Of a stretch of 64,000 bases of DNA, positions 34,469-44,950 are shown in pieces. The notes beneath the pieces were generated by a model. That model had not been told where the DNA came from, searched no databases, and worked only from the letters and a program-made list of their open reading frames with translations. The position numbers and the translations under genes were made by a program. Position 1 is the first letter of the stretch; every line of letters begins with the position of its first letter. Where the stretch lies: NCBI GenBank assembly GCA_964017195.1, contig OZ024895.1, positions 24,773,875 to 24,837,874 of the forward strand, written 5' to 3'. Origin of the DNA: Siderastrea radians (lineage: Eukaryota; Cnidaria; Anthozoa; Scleractinia; Rhizangiidae).

Positions 34469-35959
34469 TAATTATTTCAGTACTTCATATTATTGAAATA
34501 CCTACCCGTCGCACGTAAGAGGTAATGTAAGGTAGATGCAAGTAAAATTCTGACAATTACAGCGAGGTATTTTATTTATTTGTTCTGTTGCAGTTTTCAT
34601 AGCGCAGCACAGAGAGATGCCTCGTGACTCATTGTACGTACGTGAGCGCGATTTGTTGCTGTTTTCGATCACCAATTTGACAGTTCCTTTGTGAAAGCTG
34701 AGATAAACAATTTTCATGCGGTCGCTGACTGATGTATCACTGTACTAATCCTGATGTAATTTTATACAAGTTTAACTTCCTCGCTTCTGGCAAATAGAAA
34801 TTTTTCAAAATTTAGACATGTTACATTTTTGAATGTATTGAATGTGTAGCTGAAATAAAACGTTGTATGAATGGATTACAAATGAAATTCAAATTTCGCG
34901 CTTTTCGCCGTATTGGCCAATCAGATCATTCAGATTTAATTTGATTAGAGCAATTAGCGCCTGAAAAATAACTGCCGCTATTGCAGTGGCCTATTGTTCT
35001 TTTGCCTAGGTTTTACGTGGACCATTACTTAAAATCCTTTACACAAAAGTGGACAAATTTAGTGACTTTGCTGATAATGAGAAACAGATCTTTCCTTTTC
35101 CATACTGTGAAATTGACTGAAAACTTTGATCGGTTACAGCTTCAGTCTTGGGACCCTTATAGGTCGTGGCTGGCATGCAAGTCAGCCAGTTTGATTTCAG
35201 GTTGTGTTGTCAGTCGAGTTAAACATTCAATATCATTTTTGGCATTGTACGATCCAATCCTTTTCTCCCTGAATGATGTCTTCTGGACATCTGCTTGAAC
35301 ACATTGTCAAGCTCCTCCTTAAAATATTTGGCAATAAATTATAGTCCACAAAGTGAGGTTTCAATGCAGAAATCCGTGATAAAACTATTGAGGTAAAAAC
35401 CCACTTCATTAGATGGAAGTGCAGCCATGTTTGATCTACAGATAACAGTATGGTTTTTTTCCCAATATTTTATTTCCAGTTCCATTTCTAGTTATAAGTA
35501 AAGTACAATCAATATAAAAAATCTAACTCGTTTCCATTTTCATTACATCACCATACTTTTAACATTTATAAATGTCTAATCGGTGAAAAATGTGGAATTC
35601 TGCAAAGCATGTAAACACAAACACTCAACAAGCCATACACAAACATATAGATGAAAGCGTGCTTACCACTATCTGGTTTCCTAGTACACAATTTCTCATT
35701 TAAGATTAGTATTTGAGCTTAGCTAGCATTTTAACATTGTGAACAATTTCGTGTTGTTAACAAAACAGTCGGCTCCAATGTCTGAGGTCACACTAGAAAG
35801 TTAAATCGTGACTGAAACTGTAAATCACGATTTACAATCTGTGTACCCTTACCGCATCCAGTTGTCAAACATTGATCCAGAACGGAGCCAATAACCTCCT
35901 GAACTGTCATTCTAGTAGCATAGAGGTATTTAAATGCTCATTACCTAATTCAGTAATGT

Positions 35960-35991
<32 letters not shown>

Positions 35992-36610
35992 CCCACAGAA
36001 GGTCACTGGAAATTCCGAGGGGGAGGGGGGTTCAAAGGTAGAAATTTCGGAGGGGAGTGGGGGGGCTCATAGGAAGCTCCTTTTCCGGAGGGTGAAGAAA
36101 CACGAAAAAATTGAAAGCAACGCACGATTGATCCCAAGCATGAAGTAATAATTATGTAGGCTGTTTTGACCTTCCAAAACTAAGCAATTATGTTGACCGA
36201 AATGCCAAATTTTGCGACGTGGATTTCGGTAGACCTGATTTGCATATTCGCGTTTACGGAAAATTGCTTGTTTCCTTGGCCTTCGGTAAATATTGCACCG
36301 TTTTCAATCCTTTCAATGGGAACGTTTTTGTTAAACACCAAAGTTGTTTAAACAAATATAAAAATATTATTATCGTGCAATCCAGCAAAGGGTTTTCAGC
36401 CGCTTTTCACTGGATATCATCGAGATAGAATTGTTGCGTTACATAAACAGTGACGCTCATCATAATTTGAAAAGGTCAGATTTCATGCGTTATGCAAATT
36501 TTATGCGCTTTTGAACTGAAACTACAAATTATGTAAGTTCGGCCTATGTTAGCTATTTCTTACAAATTCTTTTACAGGTGTCATTACCTTTGAGTTTCCG
36601 GACCCATAGG
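34469..36610. other. No recognised gene; C-run and G-run patch
   Basis: Mostly AT-rich. At 35980-36065 there is a purine/pyrimidine-skewed patch with a run of about 13 C and several G-runs. The ORF 34981-35298 shows no recognisable motif. Confidence 0.35.
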
Positions 36611-36862
36611 TGACATCCCAAAATTTATTCTTCTAAATTTTATTCAGCAGAATTTTTTGAGCTTGTGATAATTTTTTATCCTGTGATAATGTTATCCTGT
36701 GATAATTTCTTATGCCGAGAAAATTTCTTATCCCAAGATAATTTTTTTATCTGGAGATAATTTCTTATCCCCGGATAAATTTTTTATCCGAAGATAAGTT
36801 CTTATCACGTGATAATTTTTTATCCTGTGATAATTTTTATCTTGTGAAAATTGGGATGTCAC
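36611..36862. mobile_element. 252-bp MITE made of GATAATTTnTTATC palindromes
   Basis: The ends TGACATCCCAAAATT are exact inverted copies (36611-36625; 36848-36862). Between them lie about ten degenerate palindromes of the form GATAATTTTTTATC with changing central letters (TCCTGTGATAATGTTATCC, TCCCCGGATAAATTTTTTATC). It could fold into one long hairpin. No target duplication could be fixed. Confidence 0.85.
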
Positions 36863-36941
36863 GTGACTTGGTCAAGCAAAGATGGCGTCTGTAGGGACGG
36901 CCTTAGTCCTTTGGACGGTCTTCTTTTACAAAGGAGCTTAT

Positions 36942-38174
36942 AACAGGTGTCTATATAATCTTATAGTGTTTTTTTTATTTTTATAGTGGAATTGTCCAGA
37001 TTAACAGTCTAAAAGCGCGCGCTAAGTAGTTATTAATCGTAAAGAGTGGGACTTTGTAGTTGTTAATTGTAAAAGCACATCACTTGCGATTAATAACTAT
37101 GTCAAACATAGTTAATAATCGTAAAGACCATAATTAATAACTACGTTTGACAGTAGTTACTGTTAATAATCGTGAAAGGCACGATTATCGATCGCCTCTG
37201 GCAGACATTACAGTTATTAATCGTAACTTGCCCATTACTGTAGTGAAGTCATCTCAGAAGTAAACTTAGCTTGACCGGCCGCCATTACGAAAATGAAAAC
37301 TACCTCAAAGAGCACTTTCCATGGGCCTTGCTGTAACATAAATATATCACAGTTGAATTCTCCAGGGGTCAAAATTTCCACTGACCTTTACTTTTTTTTA
37401 ATGTTCATTTTTGCGAACGATATATTCCTTGGTTTTCTTTTTCAGCGGACAACAACGCGAGAGGCGATTATAGGGCCCGACTAACAGTGACAGCGCAACC
37501 GGTTTTTAAAGTCTTAGAGCTATGCTCTGCTTAATTTAAGTTTTATAATTTGAAGCAGACAAACGACAAATATCTATATATCGAATGCACTTGGTTCGGC
37601 GAATTTGCTCATACGAAGTTGTTTTGGCCAAGACTTGATTGAACGTCAGGAAATCAACAACACGGTGAATTAGGCCGCCACTCAGTTCAGTGGGAAGATC
37701 TACTCGCCGAGCCGTTAATTTGCGGTGTTGGCTGTATTCTAGTTATTACTGGAAAAAGTTAATTTAAAAGAAGCTAGCTTATTGAGAAGGGCATTTTTTC
37801 TTGCTTCGGAGAGCTGATACGAAAAACTGTCTGCACTGTCGATTTATTTTCATCCTCGAGCGAAAGACGGCAAAATGCGAAAATACTGCTGCATGAAAAG
37901 AAAAGGTTTGCCACGAAAGTGGGATGTACTGATTCGAAGGACATTCAACGGGGCCGAGGAACAGTAAACCTTCATAAACCTCTAAGGGTAACTCTAACTT
38001 ATAAATCTTGCTACGATAACATTTCATTTCAGCCTTTTCCGAAAATAAAGTCATTGTTGCGGCCCGGTGCAATCTCAAATCAGGCGCCATAAAATTTCAA
38101 TATTGCGTTGGCAAAAACGTTCCCGGAATTTTATCGTATTTTGAAAACTACACTTACAGCCGGGAAAACAATAA
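36942..38174. repeat. Left inverted arm of the 9-kb element
   Basis: Starts AACAGGTGTCTATATAAT. It contains palindrome-rich ATTAATCGTAA and ACTATGTCAAACATAGTT words to about 37240, a conserved short plus-strand ORF (37293-37484) and a minus-strand 103-codon ORF (37779-38090). At 37775-37776 it has the uninterrupted sequence AAGCTAGCTT, the empty counterpart of the composite insertion site in the other arm. Confidence 0.85.
37779..38090 (-). CDS. 103-codon ORF conserved in both arms (left copy)
   Basis: Starts MAPDLRLHRAATMTLFSEKA and ends SALRSKKKCPSQ. The copy in the other arm (40932-41243, plus strand) differs at five residues, with no stop or shift. That conservation could simply reflect overall arm identity. 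No domain recognised. It may be non-coding; I list it because it is the longest open frame shared by the arms. Confidence 0.3.
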   Translation of the reverse strand: MAPDLRLHRAATMTLFSEKAEMKCYRSKIYKLELPLEVYEGLLFLGPVECPSNQYIPLSWQTFSFHAAVFSHFAVFRSRMKINRQCRQFFVSALRSKKKCPSQ

Positions 38175-40060
38175 AATAATTAATGGAGCAAACGTTAAAA
38201 TGAACTATATAGTGACTGGTTAAATACGGGTCGTTTACAAAAGTTTAGAGTGTAGGTTGAAACCTGAAACCTGAACCCGAGAGCACGTTGAAATTCTAAT
38301 AACTCACAAATGCTGTCTATAAAAAAATTTCAATTCCAGCAAAGAGAACGATTAAAAAAAATTCAAAACGGAACTTACAATGGAAGGCATAACTTATTGT
38401 CATGATGTAACTTGTATACAAGTTTAAGTAACATTTTGAGCAAAAACTCGAATGAAAACCTTGAGTATGCAAATAAGGATCGCTTCACGCTTCATCAGGC
38501 AAAATCTTTCACGGCATAAAGATGATTCGCCGAGTTTCTGCATTGCTTTCCAAAAAATATATATATACTCTTTCAGTCGACAAATAAACTAGTGAACCGT
38601 TTTCAAAACCAATTTCCCTTGACCAAAAAGAAAAAATTTTATAACAAAAGGATTAAAATCTTTTGCACGAAGAGTGCTACAATGCAATGGTGTGGATCGC
38701 CGGCTGTAACGCATTCTCTCTCTTCGTCGAGTTCAGCCGCTACGAATTTCGTGAAGTTTCAGTAAAAGCAAAAGGTCTATTTTCAGGTTAAAATTAAATC
38801 TCTGAAACAGCGAAACTCAACTTGCATTGTCGTTTTAAAAATACGTTCTATTTCCAAATCTTCAAACCTTCTAGTCACTAAATTTTAAGTTAGTGCGCTT
38901 CACGCAGGATTCGAATCTGCGTGTTCTTTTCGGGTTATTTGTTTGTTTTTTCCAGTGTTCCTCAGAGTACTACTGGCGTGAGTTTTGTTTCTTCAGAGAC
39001 CTTTCCAGCTAGTCACACAGCTTTAAAAAAACTATTAAACCTCAAAGTCTCGACATTGCTTGGCTCTTGCCTTTCAATGAGACATCAAACAAACGGGGTT
39101 TTAGCGCCAAATTGGTGTTTACGCGGGAAAACCGGACTGCAAATAAATAAACTTAATGTATTACACGAGAAAACAAAACAAAGTGGTAGATTGAGATCTG
39201 TTTAATATAAAACACAATTTATCCGGCATACACTTGAGCCAGTAAATATCCAGATGCGGGAATCAAGTTGAAAGAAAAATGGCTTACCTGTAAGCTTTCA
39301 CAAGTGCGACAGAAGCAGCAACCGTGTCCATTTCAGGCAAATTTAAAAGGTGTCAAAATCATCTCTGAAGGCTTGTCCTTTAAATTTGTATTTCTTTCAG
39401 CTGTTGTCACAGCTATAAACGTTTTCAATTCTAGCGACTGCGCTTCGCAAATTGCACAATTCTTCAGCCTTTCACGAAAAAAAACATTTTCAGCAGTCCT
39501 TCGGTTCTTGCAAATATAGTCGGCTGATTATTGTCATCCACTGTGGATTTGACGCTGAGAAGTGTTTTCATCGCAAGTTCCTGAAATAACTCAATAGTGA
39601 AGTTCAGCATACCAAATGTTTTTCTCACTGTCTGATGTAAACTTGCTCTTTACAACGCTTCATTATAGCAAGTGTTCAATGGCAGATTTTTGTCTAAAAA
39701 TCGGCAAAACTTACAAGATCACATTTGGTAATGACTGCGTAATATTGTTAAGTGGTCCTCGATTCATGAATTGATTCCAACTTGTCACCTCTTTTCCTTT
39801 CAAAGCAGTGGCGGCGAAAAATGCGATTTTCAGTAATCGGCACATGGTCCACATGGAATTAGAGTTCAAAATTCTCAGGCGGTCAGTTTCCCTAGAGCCC
39901 GTCAAAGTGCGTCTGTTCTAACCAATTACAGAACTTCCTGTCAAATCATGTCCAATCACAGAGCTGAATTTAATTGACCGCACGGTAAACTTTGCACATC
40001 ACGTGCACTGAATGGACCACGCGATACACGAACATAGGCTTACGATATGTAAAGTGAGTT
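38175..40060. other. Loop of the 9-kb element, no recognised gene
   Basis: AT-rich, with no coding motif. A self-complementary CACGCAG-GATTCGAAT-CTGCGTG at 38901-38923 resembles an isolated tRNA T-arm but has no tRNA body around it. Confidence 0.4.
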
Positions 40061-40832
40061 ATAACGGCCTAGGTGACCTGTAAATGTGCGTAGGTCGCAT
40101 TCACGATTAATAATTACGAATGTCACCTTTATTCGTTATAACGGCCTAGGTGACCTGTAAATGCGCGTAGGTCGCATTCATGATTAATAATTACGAATGT
40201 CACCTTATCAAGTTATATAACGGCCTAGGTTACCTCTAAATGCGCCTAGGTCACATTCACGATTAATAAGTACGAATGTCACCTTATCGAATTATAACGG
40301 CCTAGGTGATATGTAAATGCGCGTAGGTCGCATTCACGATTAATAATTACGAATGTCACCTTATCGAGTTATAACAGCCAATCAAACCTGTAAATACGCG
40401 TAGGTTACGTTCACGATTAATAATTACGAATGTCACTTTATCGAGCTATAACGGCCTAGGTGACCTGTAAATGGGCGTAGGTCGCATTCACGATTGATAA
40501 TTACGAATTTTGCCTTATCGAGTTATGACGGCCTAGGTGATACGTAAATGCCCGTAGGTCGCATTCACAATTAATAATTACGAATGTCACCTTGTGGAGT
40601 TATAATAGCCAATCAAACCTGTAAATACGCGTAGGTTACATTCACGATTAATAATTACGAATGTCCCCGTATCGAGCTATAACGGCCTAGGTGACCTGTA
40701 AATGCGCGTAGGTCGCATTCACGATTAATAATCACGAATGTCACCTTGTGGAACTATAGCGACCTTGGTGACCTGTAAATGCGCCTAGGTTGCATTCACG
40801 ATTGATAATTACCAATGTCACCTTGTCGAGCT
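40061..40832. repeat. 77-bp tandem array, ten copies
   Basis: Unit: ATAACGGCCTAGGTGACCTG, then TAAATGCGCGTAGGTCGCAT, TCACGATTAATAATTACGAA, TGTCACCTTATCGAGTT. Starts fall at 40061, 40138, 40217, 40294, 40371, 40448, 40525, 40602, 40679 and 40756; the spacing is 77 except once 79 and once 77 after a change. Copies at 40371 and 40602 share the variant ACAGCCAATCAAACC / AATAGCCAATCAAACC, so a multi-copy block was duplicated. Each unit carries TAATAATTA and GTGAC-like half palindromes. Confidence 0.95.
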
Positions 40833-40847
40833 ATAGCAGATTAAAAC

Positions 40848-41247
40848 TTATTGTTTTCCCGGCTGTAAGTGTAGTTTTCAAAATACGATAAAATTCCGGG
40901 AACGTTTTTGCCAACGCAATATTGAAATTTTATGGCGTCTGATTTGAGATTGCGCCGGGCCGCAACAATGACTTTATTTTCGGAAAAGGCTGAAATGAAA
41001 TGTTATCGTAGCAAGATTTATAAGTTAGAGTTACCCTTAGAGGTTTATGAAGGTTTACTGTTCCTCGGCCCCATTGAATGTCCTTCGAATCAGTACATCC
41101 CACTTTCGTGGCAAACCTTTTCTTTTCATGCAGCAGTATTTTCGCATTTTGCCGTCTTTCGCTCGTGGATGAAAATAAATCGACAGTGCAGACTGTTTTT
41201 CGTATCGGCTCTCCGAAGCAAGAAAAAATGCCCTTCTCAATAAGCTA
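40848..41247. repeat. Right inverted arm, inner part
   Basis: Inverted counterpart of 37775-38174. It ends CTCAATAAGCTA at 41247, where the composite unit is inserted. It includes the plus-strand copy of the 103-codon ORF at 40932-41243. Confidence 0.85.
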
Positions 41248-41426
41248 CAATCACTGCCAGAATGTTGAAACACCATCTTCTGAGCAGTGTCTACCTCCCT
41301 CCCCCACCTTACCAATGTTGTTTCAAAACAAATGAAAACCAAAAGAAAACTGGTGCGTTGTTGTGTGATTGAACATTGAACAAGGGGAAAGGGGAAGGGT
41401 GTTTCAACGACTTGTGGCAGTGATTG
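41248..41426. repeat. Left 179-bp MITE-like repeat
   Basis: Starts CAATCACTGCCAGAATGTTG and ends ACTTGTGGCAGTGATTG; the first and last 35 bases are imperfect inverted copies sharing GTTGAAACACC. It is flanked by TA on both sides. It differs from the right copy at one base (GATTGAAC here, GATTCAAC there). Confidence 0.93.
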
Positions 41427-41754
41427 TATACAAAATAAACGTATCGAATGTCTTGTTAGACTGCGTTACTCTTTGACAGTGGAAGCTTATTATTTCTGAT
41501 TATTGATTTCATTTATGCGCGAGATGGAGTATATTTCTGTGATTATTGTTCTTTGTTGTGGGTGAGATGGAGCATAGCAGCAATACATGTCTTTCTGTAA
41601 ATCGTTTATCGCTTGTTAATACATTAATCGCGTGCAGTGATGTGGTGACACTTTTGCCTTAATTAACAAGTAGTTAATTGCATTGTTTCTCTGTCGAGAT
41701 ACATTACGGGTGGTCTTGGTTACAACATTTCTTTTGATTTCCCAACACTACAAA

Positions 41755-43134
41755 ATGGCTGAAAGTTCTAACACTCAAGCGAGTTTAGGAGTTCATGAAA
41801 TACGGAGAGTTTATTTAATAACCTACAGTCAAGCGGACACACTTAAAGTGTCTTCTCGGCAAAGGTTTGCAAATCTCGTTTTGGAGGCGTTTCATTTTCG
41901 AGATGAAAACACCGAGTCTCGCGTCGAGCAATGGTCGTGTTGCCTAGAGTATCATGCTGACGGTGGTATACATTTCCATATGGCTATTAAGCTATCAAAG
42001 CCTAGACGCTGGTTAGCTGTTCGGCAATTTATGCAGTCTTGATATAGTATAAATGTACACTTTTCAAACAGACACGTCAACTACTACAGTGCCTGGCTGT
42101 ACGTGACTAAAGAGGACAGTGAGGTTTTGCATTCGCCTGGACACCCTGATCTGTGGAACAGTCAACCACCAGTGACAACGGCAGCTAGCGAAGCTGTTGC
42201 TGCTGACAGGGTCGCTATTACATCGACACAAAGTGAAGAGACAGAATCAGAGGAAGAGAGCACTCCAACAACATCTGGGAGAAAGAGAAAACGAGCACCA
42301 CGCCTAAGCATGTTTGAAGTCTCAGAGATAGCTGTATCGAAAGGGATCAAAAGCTACCTGGGCCTGCTTGCACTTGCCAAGAGACAGAAGACGGAGGGGA
42401 AAACAGATTTGGCTCAGTTCATTGTAAACAGAGGGAAGAAAGCAGTAGAAGAAGCCATCAAAACAGGCTGGGAAATAGAAGAATCCGAAGAGAAATTGAA
42501 GCGTCAACAGATGTCAAGATTGGAAATCCTGCAGGCCGCCTTAGAGGGGGAATGTACACACAATTGCAATGGACGTTGGTTGACTATGGCGAAGGACATT
42601 CTTGACCGAAATGGAATTACACAAACAGAGTTCGGTGCGGCTGTTCATGAATTGTTAGATAAAGGTAGAGGAAAGTACCGCAATATTTTTCTGAAAGGTG
42701 GCGCAAATCGAGGTAAAACGTTTCTATTAAATCCGCTGACCGTGATATACAAGACTTTTGTAAACCCTGCGAGCACATCATTTGCTTGGGTGGGCGCCGA
42801 AAACGCTGAAATCATCTTTCTCAACGATTTTAGGTGGTCTGCACAAGTGCTACCTTGGCAAGACATGCTTTTATTACTAGAAGGGCAACCTGTGCATTTT
42901 TCTGCCCCAAAGACGCATTACGCGCAAGACATTGTGTTCGATAAGGACACACCAATCTTCTGCACGTCAAAGAGTGAAATTATTTCTCTTAGAAACGGTG
43001 TAGTGGACGATAGGGAAACCGAAATGATGGAGGTAAGGTGGCACGTGTTTTCGTTACACGCACAAATACTACAAGAGGAACAAGTTATCATTGAGTCTTG
43101 TCCAAAATGTTTCGCGCAACTCATATTGGAATAG
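41755..43134 (+). pseudogene. Rep-type protein: HUH nuclease plus SF3 helicase, one in-frame stop
   Basis: Chosen start AAAATGG at 41755. The N-terminal half shows Rep motif I (VYLITYSQAD) and motif II (GIHFHMAIKL, the His-hydrophobic-His metal site). A TGA at 42040-42042 then interrupts the frame; the same frame continues with a motif III-like YVTK (candidate catalytic Tyr). After an acidic, basic-flanked linker (nuclear-signal-like GRKRKRAP) comes a superfamily 3 helicase: Walker A KGGANRGKT at 42696-42720, Walker B-like EIIFLNDF at about 42810, and motif C DTPIFCTSKS at about 42950. This arrangement is that of replication proteins of single-stranded DNA viruses of the CRESS type and of related plasmids and transposons. 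The stop separates the metal site from the tyrosine, so this copy is probably inactive, unless spliced or read through. Origin (virus-derived or transposon-borne) is not decidable here. Confidence 0.85.
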
Positions 43135-43626
43135 AGGCATTTTATGCGCTTCGAACAGTTCTTATTTCTTTGTACTGAAACAGCCTTTCGGAAACGAAGG
43201 CAATATTTTAATATGAAGGAGATTGTTAAATGAAATAAATAATAAGCTTGTGACACCTTTATAACAGTTAAATTGACATGATCTGAAGGATTATATTCTG
43301 TTACTTTGTTTAGTACTCAGACAGACATAACATTACGTTCATTGTTTACGGGTTACCACTGTAACCCGTCATTTATTTAATAACAATGAGGTCTATGTTC
43401 ATTTTCAAATGTTGTCGGGTTACAATGGTAACCTGTAAACACAAGAAATTACGCAATTGTAAATGTATCTTATAACGAAGCTATTGCACATTATAGTGAT
43501 CCACTCCTTGCTAACTGAATACATTTCTTAGTTTGTAAGTATGAAATTGTGTGTACTTTAACTGTTAAAATAACCAAAAGGTCCTGAGCTCCTGGGTAAA
43601 ACACAAATAAACATCACTGTTTGTGT
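43135..43626. other. Convergent intergenic region, rep / transposase
   Basis: AT-rich, no ORF. Holds the two hairpins and AATAAA-like words suitable for 3' ends on both strands (AAATAAATAATAAGC near 43235; on the minus strand near 43610). Confidence 0.5.
43348..43435. promoter_or_regulatory. Pair of strong hairpins between rep and transposase
   Basis: 43348-43369 folds as a perfect 9-bp stem ACGGGTTAC / GTAACCCGT with loop CACT. 43416-43435 folds as CGGGTTAC / GTAACCTG (one G-T pair) with loop AATG. The shared stem sequence and their position beside a rep gene make them candidate Rep binding or nicking sites, as HUH replication proteins nick in or near hairpins. They could also act as transcript ends between the two convergent genes. 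Confidence 0.5.
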
Positions 43627-44718
43627 TTAATATTTTGTACGACAGCCATTCTTATCTATAATTGCATCAAGCCGATCTGGCATTGACGCGATAATCTTGT
43701 TAATGTTTTCAACTGGAATGCTATAAATTGTGCGGATGACCCTTTCCTTGAATTCTTGATATGTTTCTTTAGTGATGTTCAGCCTTAAAGCATCTTTTTT
43801 CAGCTTACTTCGTACTAAATGAAAAAAGTTCTCTGGCGGAGAAAGGTCTGGGCTTCGACAAGGTAGCGCAATAAGCGACGTATCACAGTTGCAATTTTTC
43901 ATCGCATTTTTTGCGAGTCTCGAGCTTTGCGAGGGGTCATTATCTTGAACCCATAGCCTACTGCCATTCTTATTGGTTTTAGTAAATGTTGGGTTAAAAT
44001 GCTTTTCAATAAAGGCAGCAAATGAAGCTCCTGATAGGTGCTCATATGGCTCACACAATACAACGCCCTCGTTATACGTTATTCCAACAAACAATTTCAC
44101 AAGTTTACCGCCAGTTCCTTCTTTCCTCCCTTTTGCTGTGCATCCAAACGATAAACCTTCGCCAAGCTTTCTCCAGATTCTTGCTTTGGGTGCTCGTGCT
44201 GCTTCGAGTGGATTGGTTTTAAACGCGAACGATACTCCGTCCAAATAAAACGCAATTTGTTTGGTCCAAACATCAGGACCATAGACCGTGTTTATCAACT
44301 TGGCAAATCGCACGCGTTGGCACAAATCGCTTTTAGTCGACAGTCCTTTCTTCCTTGTTTGGAGATAAAAATACCCGTTTCGCTGTAGTAAACGACTAAC
44401 AGTCCTCTCTGAAACCTCTCTTAAGCTCACACCACACTCCGTCATCAAATCTTTCACTGAAAAGCCGGGATTTTCATTTCTCAGTTTGAGTAAATTCCGC
44501 ATCAGTATCCTCTCTTGCCTCGCTGATAGTTTTTTAGGCCGGCCACTTCGACGACAACAATGTAATCTTCTTTGGATACCGACTTTTAAAACCCTTGTAG
44601 CTGAAGCTGGTGAAATACCACAGACTTTCGCAATTTGACGGATACTCATGTCAGTATTTTGTCTAAGTTGAAAAACTGATGCTCTAATATCTGCAGGTAT
44701 ATAACCTTTAAAAACCAT
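43627..44718 (-). CDS. Tc1/mariner-like transposase, D..D-36-E, intact
   Basis: An uninterrupted 363-residue frame. N-terminal paired DNA-binding region: first helix-turn-helix MSIRQIAKVCGISPASATRV (about residues 24-43), an AT-hook-like SGRPKKL, and a second HTH (SVKDLMTECGVSLREVSERT). Catalytic core: FYLDGVSF (first Asp), WVQDNDPSQSS (second Asp), SPDLSPPENFF (Glu), with 36 residues between the second Asp and the Glu by my count, where classic Tc1 has 34. The SPDL.P.EN motif is diagnostic of IS630/Tc1/mariner enzymes, which cut and paste at TA. It is flanked at a distance by TA-bordered inverted termini that it could recognise. No visible defect; the only clearly intact transposase in the window. 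Confidence 0.93.
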   Translation of the reverse strand: MVFKGYIPADIRASVFQLRQNTDMSIRQIAKVCGISPASATRVLKVGIQRRLHCCRRSGRPKKLSARQERILMRNLLKLRNENPGFSVKDLMTECGVSLREVSERTVSRLLQRNGYFYLQTRKKGLSTKSDLCQRVRFAKLINTVYGPDVWTKQIAFYLDGVSFAFKTNPLEAARAPKARIWRKLGEGLSFGCTAKGRKEGTGGKLVKLFVGITYNEGVVLCEPYEHLSGASFAAFIEKHFNPTFTKTNKNGSRLWVQDNDPSQSSRLAKNAMKNCNCDTSLIALPCRSPDLSPPENFFHLVRSKLKKDALRLNITKETYQEFKERVIRTIYSIPVENINKIIASMPDRLDAIIDKNGCRTKY

Positions 44719-44950
44719 TTTCGCTACTTACGAAATTCCGGTTTATCAATCCTGTTTGGTAAATTACTTTTCCTGTTATGTGTGCAGGAATAGGGTTTAT
44801 TTCTTTTATAGATTTATGCCAAAAAAATTGCACGTGTTCAATGTTTTACACATAACCACACCCACATATGAAAGAAATAAAGCGAAGATTCGTGATCATT
44901 GCAGAAACCCTCATGCCGTGACTTGAAATTTAAGCCCTGTCACGTCTATA

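Noticed and set aside
35872..36148. Gly/Pro-rich ORFs
   Set aside because: Produced by C-run and G-run low complexity; no coding features.
36882..36945. AAGATGGCGTCTGTAGGG... as a host first exon ending at a CAG/GTGTCT donor
   Set aside because: The only supporting donor overlaps the edge of the 9-kb element, and 21 codons of hydrophobic sequence are not enough. Kept as a note only.
38901..38923. Isolated tRNA T-arm (CGCAGGATTCGAATCTGCG)
   Set aside because: No A box, anticodon arm or acceptor stem within reach on either strand; a simple 7-bp hairpin explains it.
40061..40832. CRISPR-like array
   Set aside because: The whole 77-bp unit is repeated, with no unique spacers, and the genome is eukaryotic.
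41755..43134. Bacterial or viral contamination as the source of the rep gene
   Set aside because: It lies inside an arm of a eukaryotic repeat with a TA duplication and next to a Tc1/mariner-like gene, so it is integrated DNA, not a stray contig piece.
41427..44950. Independent inverted ends for the rep/transposase cargo
   Set aside because: Comparing the first and last 60 bases of the cargo in inverted sense shows only a trivial TATA match.
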